NCBI GenBank assembly: GCA_002900995.3
Contig: CM035304.1
Location: 3,132,823 to 3,196,822 of the forward strand
Direction: 5' to 3'
DNA from: Ganoderma boninense
Lineage: Eukaryota; Basidiomycota; Agaricomycetes; Polyporales; Polyporaceae
DNA: 64,000 bases
Made by a program: the position numbers and the translations under genes. This document shows, piece by piece, positions 57,825 through 64,000 of the stretch. A model generated the notes under the pieces. That model did no database searches, had not been told where the DNA came from, and was given only the letters and a program-made list of their open reading frames with translations. Position 1 is the stretch's first letter. The number at the start of each line of letters is the position of its first letter.

Positions 57825-58494
57825 CGTGACGAGTTCGGTAGGATGTTCACAGAGGAAGTGAATGGTCTACGACATAGGAGAGGAGGCTTTCGAATGCGAG
57901 GCCTGTTTGTGCTGCGTTGTGCTAGGAGATGCAGTGCCTTCTGATATCGTAGATTTCCAACATGCCATACGTTACCGTACTCGTTATGTCGCACGACCAC
58001 AGCATTCCGAGCACAGTCTCACGAGGCTTGTCCCAGATAGAATGGTGCTTCGCACGAGGCGTTTGTTGCGATCCCAGGAGCCGCGCCTTGCGTGCGGCGA
58101 CACAAGTCATCACATCCAGGCTCTCCGGCCAAGTGTGTATACCGAAGTGTCTTATCGTAATGAAGGCTCCAGACAACGAATGCAATGCTGCCGGTGAGGT
58201 GGAGAGATGGGTAGGAGGATGGAAGACTCGGAAGAGGCGCACGGGCGGCGCCTCCCCACGTTCAGTGCGTTCTGTTAATCCAGACTGAGGTCACAGCACT
58301 TACATTCTGTACAAGATGACACTGATATCCCCACCTCGGCCCGCGATGGATCCTCTCGACATCTGAGACGATGGACTAGGTGGTGGTCGACATCATGTGG
58401 CCGGATTGGGGCCGGATGGCGGGAACAAGGTCCGTAAAAGCCCAGTACTTTCCACACCCCCGACATCTTCCCCCACATCCACTACATCCATACC
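57825..58494. promoter_or_regulatory. Divergent promoter region, DUF4419-B / CPO-3
   Basis: Homologous to 46733-47555 with indels; the promoter block is near 58410. Confidence 0.5.
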
Positions 58495-59485
58495 ATGGCC
58501 ACGTCCAGCACTCCCATGCGATGAGCAGTACGTCTGCAAGCTCCGAGACATCGTCTCCGCTCGAGACAATGCATTCAAGCGCGACTCCTGGCTCCGCGAG
58601 AGGGACGCGTCTTCGCCGTCCCGCACCCGCGCCCGGAGCACGGAGGTCGCGCACCAGGAGACGGTGCTGGAGAGGTCCGTGAACGTCTCCATCGTCCAGC
58701 ATGCTCCCCGCCCGCGATCAAGCACATCGCCCCACTCCACCATCCCCGACATCCACACCCGTCCCCTTCTTCGCCGCGGGCCCTCCCTCGTCGCACCCAC
58801 GCAACCCGCACGCACCCACGGTCGTCCAACTACCGTACTTCTGCACCGAGCGCCAACGGAGGAGGAGGCGGCGGAGGGCAGGCCCGGGAAGGTTATCGCG
58901 TGGTGGTTCGGGGGCGGGGCGGACCTGACGCCGTCGTACCTGTACGAGGACGACGCGGTGCACTTCCACAGGACTCTGAAGGGTGCGTGCGACGCGCACG
59001 GTGCGGACGTCTACCCTGTGTTCAAGAAGTGGTGCGACGAATACTTCCACATCACGCATCGCGGGGAGTCACGCGGGATCGGGGGCATCTTCTTCGACGA
59101 CCTCTGCAGCGAGTCACACAAGCGATTCGCAGACGGGGCGGCGCGTCCGAAGACGGCCGAGGAGATCTTCGCGTTCGTGAAGGACGCGGGCAATGCGTTC
59201 GTGCCGTCGTACATCCCCGTGCTGGAGCGTCGTTGGAAGACGCCGAGCACGGAGCACGAGAAGCGATGGCAGCTCCTCCGGCGCGGGCGGTATGTCGAGT
59301 TCAACCTGGTGTACGATCGGGGAACGAAGTTCGGGCTTATGACGCCTGGGGCGCGGATCGAGAGCATCCTGATGAGCCTGCCTGAGACTGCGCGGTGGGA
59401 GTACATGAGCGAGCTTGGGACGGAGGCGGAGAGCAGGGAGGGCAAGTTGATGGCGGTGCTTAAAAGCCCTCGCGAGTGGGCGTAA
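58495..59485 (+). pseudogene. Coproporphyrinogen oxidase, 5' half shredded (CPO-3)
   Basis: The 3' part from about 58860 ([20 protein letters not shown]) to the stop at 59485 is almost identical to CPO-1, with the signature and C-terminus open. The 5' part, 58495-58860, aligns with CPO-1 only through many deletions of one to about twenty bases: RVEEYVCKLQEDIV, the WLRAEGGRG loop and the INVS-like segment are all damaged and the frame changes repeatedly. A start such as a later ATG would lack the N-terminal third. Non-functional as a complete enzyme. Confidence 0.9.
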
Positions 59486-60280
59486 CTGGAAGTATCAGTA
59501 TTTTTGTGAGTAGTCTGCCCTCCCTTGTCATGTCGCCGCGACGCTGACATGTCCACAGTATCAATATGCTGTATACATAGATATCACGGTTGCTTAAAGC
59601 TACGACCATATGGGTAATTGCGAGCGAAGCGAGCATTATACCCCATAGGCCGGAGCCCGAACGCACTTCGCTGGGACAAACAAGGACAAATTTCACGCTT
59701 CGCAAGCGCTAATTCCTTGAACTCAAGCTTGGTCTCTGGAGTGGCCGCAAGTTGTTATATTGCTCTGTAACTTGACATAGGGAATTAAAGAACATATTTG
59801 AACATTTGTGTAAGCTTTCGTATGGAATGGGGCAGTGGAATATGCGTTATGAGACTCGGTGGTTGACCCTCCTCCATCTGCTTCTAGCGCTCAAACAGCC
59901 ATTGCGCGCCCACCGCGCTCAACCGCGCCGCATTGAAGCGCCTTGACAAGTTTTCAACGCCTTCACCAGTTGCTAGCACTCGAAGCGAGCACGACCGTCC
60001 TGACGGCCCATGTTATACTCTCTCTCCCCTCTGTCTTTTGGACATCGTGAAAACCATCGGTGACTCCAAGTAAATTTCCCGCAATTTGAATTTGTACACC
60101 GCTGATAGTCAATACAGGACTGTCCTCGTAGGGCGCCCCAACGCTACCGCCTCTTGTTGCCTTGACTGGCGTCGAGTAACGTGTATGCTTCACGACACTC
60201 CCGCTCCCTTAGATGAGCAGAAGGAAGATAGAATGCACCGAGTCCACCATCCATGAGGGCTAGAACGCATCGGAACCGCC
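59486..60280. other. Intergenic, nothing recognised
   Basis: To about 59600 it is the shared CPO 3' flank. Beyond that nothing gene-like. Confidence 0.5.
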
Positions 60281-60940
60281 GCTGTCGTTACGGCCCCCCA
60301 TATTCAAGTTTCAGAAACGCCTTTTTCATTAAATCGCCCTCTCCCTTCGGCCGTTATGCGCGCATCTTTCGCTTTGACCATCGGGGCATTGCCGCGATTG
60401 AGAACATCGACTGCACCATCTCCGAGAGCGGCGAACGCGCACAGAGTCCTTCGTGCGCTACGGTTGTCTCCAGGTGAAGTACCGCGGTCATGACCAGATC
60501 GCCACTCGCATTAACGTCAAGCACATCAAGGACAAGTAGGGGGACAAGGGATTGCATGAGCTTGCGGAAGAGATGCGCCCTAGGACCATGTCCCCACTGT
60601 TCAACAAGACTCTAATAGAAGTGGCCTGGGCCATGGTAGAGGCCCGAGGTGTACGACGGTGTCACCAACTCGTGTCGTTACTTCGCTGTCGGGAAACCTG
60701 ACTTGTGGTGCTCTGGCGGCGTTGTGCGTACCGGGACTTGCGGTTGCGTCGCTGTCTCGCTCGACGCGGAAAGTGAGCCGCCACTTCGCATCGACAGGCC
60801 CGACATGGCTGTGCTGCTCGCTAGGGACAACGACAAGATTTCTGCTGGAGATGAGGAGTTGGAGGACGGGTCTTTCGTCCACCTAGATGAACCCTTGGCA
60901 TGCGAGTCATCCTGGTGTCGGAGGGGGACGCCTCAGTAAG
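60281..60940 (+). pseudogene. FunK1 kinase internal fragment (copy f)
   Basis: Corresponds to the middle of copy d. FGRYARIFRFDHRGIAAIEN is followed by broken frames, then NSCRYFAVGKPDLWCSGGVV and CVAVSLDAESEPPLRIDRPD. It ends where copy d enters [10 protein letters not shown]. Catalytic loop and both ends are absent. Lies just before DUF4419-C, as copy d lies before DUF4419-A, suggesting that the original repeated unit also held a FunK1 gene. Confidence 0.85.
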
Positions 60941-61040
60941 ACGTGGGAGGTCAGACTTCAAACTATTTGGAGGCACATTTCTATCCAGATAATCCTCAGA
61001 TTCACGACAGGAAAGTAGATACACATCATACATTTTCATG

Positions 61041-62663
61041 CTAACTTCCATTCTTCTCGAAGATAAACCAATGGGCGGAGGGGCAGACCGTATCAATCGT
61101 CTTGCTTCCAATGGCAGATGATCCGGTGAATGCGACGTGCCCCGCGACCATCATGCAATCTAGCTCGGTGCCATTGTCGTTGACGATCACGTCGACCTCG
61201 CAGTACCCAGGCGGGACTGCCGTTACCGAGACCACAAAAAACGGGATGCCATCGAGCGTGTACGTCGGGTTGCCGCGCCCGCCGTGTGGACCTATGCAAA
61301 GGTGTCAGTTACAGAGTTATAGAGCATGTAAGTTAAACATGGACCTTCAATCATGACGCTTCCTTCGGAACCCTCGCTGGCGCTCTTATCATTTTCAGGA
61401 ACTACAACTGGTACGGCGGACTCTTCTCGTGGCTTAGGCGTCGGTGATCCGGAATGCCTCCGCAGCCACTTTGGCATGACCTTGTGCAGCCGTTTCGTGC
61501 CAGGTGAAGCAACCGAATTCTTCGTTCGTGGAGGGACCAGTTCAAATCTGGGCTTGTCAGAGACTCAAAGAGTCTCCGGGAGGCTACCGCCTTTCCACTT
61601 GCCCTCGTTCGACCAGACGCAAAAAGCAGTGATCCACCCGCTAAGGTCGTCCTGCCCACACGCATATTGACACCGGTGTGCAACGTGTGTCCAAAACGTC
61701 TTGTCAGGTTCGCCGTCGAACGCATGATGAACCGGCGATGATGGGGCGGAGCATTTCTGCCCACATTGCAGGCTCCTTGCCGAAGTCGCAGAGACGCCCC
61801 AGGCGGCGGTAGATTTCCTCCCAGTCCGACTTCTCGCCTTCAAGGGTAACAGATGGGATGCCGCATTCGATGGAGATATAGTACTCAAAATACCTACAGG
61901 GGCTGTTTCAGTAGTGGCGATCGGCGTCTTGAACGAAGAAACGTACTCCTTTAGGGTGGCCATCATAACGACTGAGCACACGGTGGTATCCTTTGTTGTC
62001 GTTGTAGTGAAGTCGGGAAGGATCCATTCGACGAGTGTATCGTCGGCCACCTAATATTATCACTGAGCGTTAGCCATTCGTTCGAAACGGCAAAATTAGG
62101 GCCTGTCAACACTTACATTCTCATGGATCCGCCTCGTGAAGGTTTGAGCGATCCTACCGTAGTCCACAGTATAGCGATCGCCGACGGTTCTCACCACCAG
62201 CCTCTTTTTCCCTTCGTGAGCAACGAAGAGAGAACGCAATTCTTTAGCATGTGCGTTGATGCTTAGCTCATTTAAATCAGCCACAATTATCAGGGAAAAA
62301 AGCTAAATCTACATACTAGAAGTTGAGCTGGATGAGGATTGCCAACCAGACGTCATCTGGCCTATATCACGGCGGAAGTCAGAAATGACTATTCTCGACC
62401 AAGGAAAGGAACATTAGGAAGTACCGAATACGGAGGTGATGATGGGATCCATAGGCTTCCAAGACCGCGTGCACGAAACCATTATTAACCGGCGTAGTAG
62501 CCGCGAGGTCGCCGGTTTGGACGGAACTTTGGAGCATTTCCTTGCATCGTTCTGCCTGAGCTTCGCATCCATATCGAAAGACGGTCTCAGCTGTGAGAAT
62601 GTGGCCCTTCCGGTTGTATACGGCGTTGGCTGGGTGAGGAGCGACTTCGAACGTCACTGGCAT
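61041..62663 (-). pseudogene. DUF4419 protein, frameshifted (DUF4419-C)
   Basis: Starts MPVTFEVAPHPANAVYNRKG at 62663 and keeps most exons: VLEAYGSHHHLRIR, INAHAKELRSLFVAHEGKKR, DDTLVEWILPDFTTTTTKDT, FEYYISIECGIPSVTLEGEK, AEMLRPII. Within the next block (about 61740) bases are lost so that RRFVTAFDG becomes out of frame, and another shift near 61565 brings a stop after GGSLPETL. The linker motif KWLRRHSGSPTPKPREE and the C-terminal LDGIPFFVVSVTAVPPGYCE with MVAGHVAFTGSS remain recognisable. Most diverged of the three copies. Confidence 0.88.
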
Positions 62664-63343
62664 GTCGAATATTCTGGCGGGCTGGAACGGAGTGGGCCGT
62701 GGAACATGAACAGGGAAGGAGTCGGAGTCTGAGAACTTCGAGGTACTGCTTTATGTAAGTACCTACGATCCAACGGGTTGCCGTAAGCGCACGCAGTGCG
62801 TTCGGCATTAGCACAGCCTTCCTGGTGTCATAACTCGGAACAGCGGCAGCGAGGCCCAAAATACAACACCTAACTTCCGTACACACTGGTCACTGGAGGT
62901 GTGCCTAGCACTTTGGAAGAGACTCGACCTAAGAGAAATACTCCTCAGGGTAGAGTAATAGATATCGGAGAATAATAGCCTGCAGTCAGTAGCGATGTTC
63001 TTGCAGTCATCGAGAACGCAAGAGGTCGCTGACAATCGTCCCGATCAGCTGGGAAACAAGGTGCAAATTATAGGGCATGAATTTTGAACGGGCCGTTTGA
63101 TAGCTTCTAGGCTGGACCGGAGAAGATGACAACCATCGCGCACAACATTGAACTCGGGATGCATCCCTGTCATTGGTGTAATAAGTGCCCAAAGCTCTTC
63201 TCGATGCCAAGTTTTAAACTGTCCGACCGAAGCTAAACCTTTGGACTAAAGTCGATGCAGAAAACGATCGGTCCCGTCGGGACAAGGTTATCTGTAAACA
63301 ACCGTCAACGAAGCCAAAATCAAGAACAGTATAAAACACTCAC
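62664..63343. other. Intergenic, nothing recognised
   Basis: Between DUF4419-C and the gene at the right edge. May hold further small 3' exons of that gene. Confidence 0.4.
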
Positions 63344-64000
63344 GATCCCGTCCAATGTCATCCATAGGAGGGCCGCCACCAAGCGGGGGCATATTCCAGT
63401 CATTGTCGTCGTCGTCGTCGTCATCGTCGTCGTCGTCATCGTCATCATCGCTATCATCGCCAGTGTCCGAGCCGTCACTGGCGTCACTGTTATTGTCGTC
63501 CGAGTCCTCTGTCCCTGCGTTCCCCTCTCCCGCTCCAGCGCCCTCTTCTGCGCCCTCGCCCTCGTCGGGTTCGAAAAGGTCGACGACGTCGATCGGGGCC
63601 TCCGCGTGTACAGCCTCCGTTGACGGACCGGCCCCGGGGGCCTGGTCTAGCAAATCCTCGATCAGCACCCCGCTCCCGGACGCGAGCACCACCTGCGTCT
63701 CTTGTCCCCCACCCGCAACCCCACCCCCAGCTCCGCCACCTTCGCCGCCACCACCGCCACCACCCGGCCCACCGTCATGGCCGTTGTCATCTGGGCCGCG
63801 TGGCGGCGAGGTGTACCCGGGGATCATGCCGAGGCGGCGGAAGAACTCGATGTGCTCGGGCTTGTACATGGCGTCCCAGACGAAGAAGAGCTTCGATTCG
63901 GTCATCTGGAGGCACGTCACCTTTGCGAGCTGCCGGCGATCGTGGTAGAACGGCATGGAGACGAAGGTCAGATACGGGAACGAGACCCCCGCGTCGACCG
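63344..64000 (-). CDS. Acidic low-complexity protein, partial
   Basis: The gene enters from beyond the right edge. A well-composed segment (CLQMTESKLFFVWDAMYKPE, then HIEFFRRLGMIPGYTSPPRG) leads to a Gly-rich run, an acidic Glu/Gly region, and a run of about 16 aspartates encoded by GAC/GAT repeats at 63400-63455. A GTGAGT donor at 63343 ends the exon; the downstream exon was not identified. The family is not known to me; the ordered N-terminal part and the disordered acidic tail suggest a nuclear or chromatin-type protein, which is only a guess. Confidence 0.6.

Larger units (their letters stand above)
56030..59600. repeat. Duplicated DUF4419-CPO unit, copy 2
   Basis: Direct-orientation counterpart of 44890-48740. 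Its left end abuts the truncated CPO-2, so the junction at about 56020-56031 joins two units. Confidence 0.85.

Noticed and set aside
1..64000. Retrotransposon or viral genes, CRISPR, bacterial-type operons
   Set aside because: No reverse transcriptase, integrase, capsid or transposase motif, no spaced direct repeats of CRISPR type, and all recognised genes are eukaryotic with introns.

Overview
The window looks like nuclear DNA of a filamentous basidiomycete, most likely an Agaricomycete. Protein genes are cut by many short GT-AG introns of about 50-65 nt, and the window carries several FunK1 protein kinases, a family expanded in mushroom-forming fungi. Fungal-type phenylalanine ammonia-lyase, a mitochondrial arginine-specific carbamoyl-phosphate synthase and an intron-containing tRNA-Leu also fit. 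I see no operons, CRISPR arrays or autonomous transposons.

Left part (1-19 kb): an orphan membrane-like fragment, a 5'-truncated FunK1 pseudogene (3.3-4.6 kb), an unknown coiled-coil-like gene, tRNA-Leu(CAA), a SAP-like nuclear protein, a MIF4G-domain protein, a DUF1917/UPF0696 protein with a lysine-rich tail, and FCF1, an rRNA-processing PIN protein. A gene-poor stretch of about 3.4 kb follows.

Middle part (22-33 kb): three recognisable metabolic genes in a row: PAL (phenylalanine to cinnamate), the large subunit of arginine-specific carbamoyl-phosphate synthase, and an FAD-dependent amine/fructosyl-amino-acid oxidase. PAL and the oxidase reconstruct cleanly from their splice sites. The synthase keeps all its splice sites but has four single-base indels, which points to assembly error or very recent inactivation.

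Right part (34-64 kb): a repetitive, locally duplicated region. FunK1 kinases at 34-36.5 (decayed), 37.2-39.8 (intact), 41.4-44.0 (two frameshifts), 50.3-53.0 (intact) and 60.3-60.9 kb (fragment) are mixed with a repeated two-gene block, a DUF4419 gene on the minus strand followed by a HEM13-like coproporphyrinogen oxidase gene on the plus strand. The first block (DUF4419-A and CPO-1) is intact. The second has an intact DUF4419-B and a CPO-3 whose 5' half is shredded. Extra partial units supply a truncated CPO-2 and a broken DUF4419-C. A D-2-hydroxyacid dehydrogenase pseudogene lies between the units, and the window ends inside an acidic, low-complexity gene. A MITE-like element with 35-bp terminal inverted repeats sits between two divergent FunK1 genes. 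The 3.36-5.57 kb FunK1 fragment with its flank is an inverted copy of 49.2-51.5 kb.

The best candidates for new biology are the linked FunK1/DUF4419/coproporphyrinogen-oxidase array and the basic RRHS motif conserved in the DUF4419 linkers. No function can be assigned from sequence alone.
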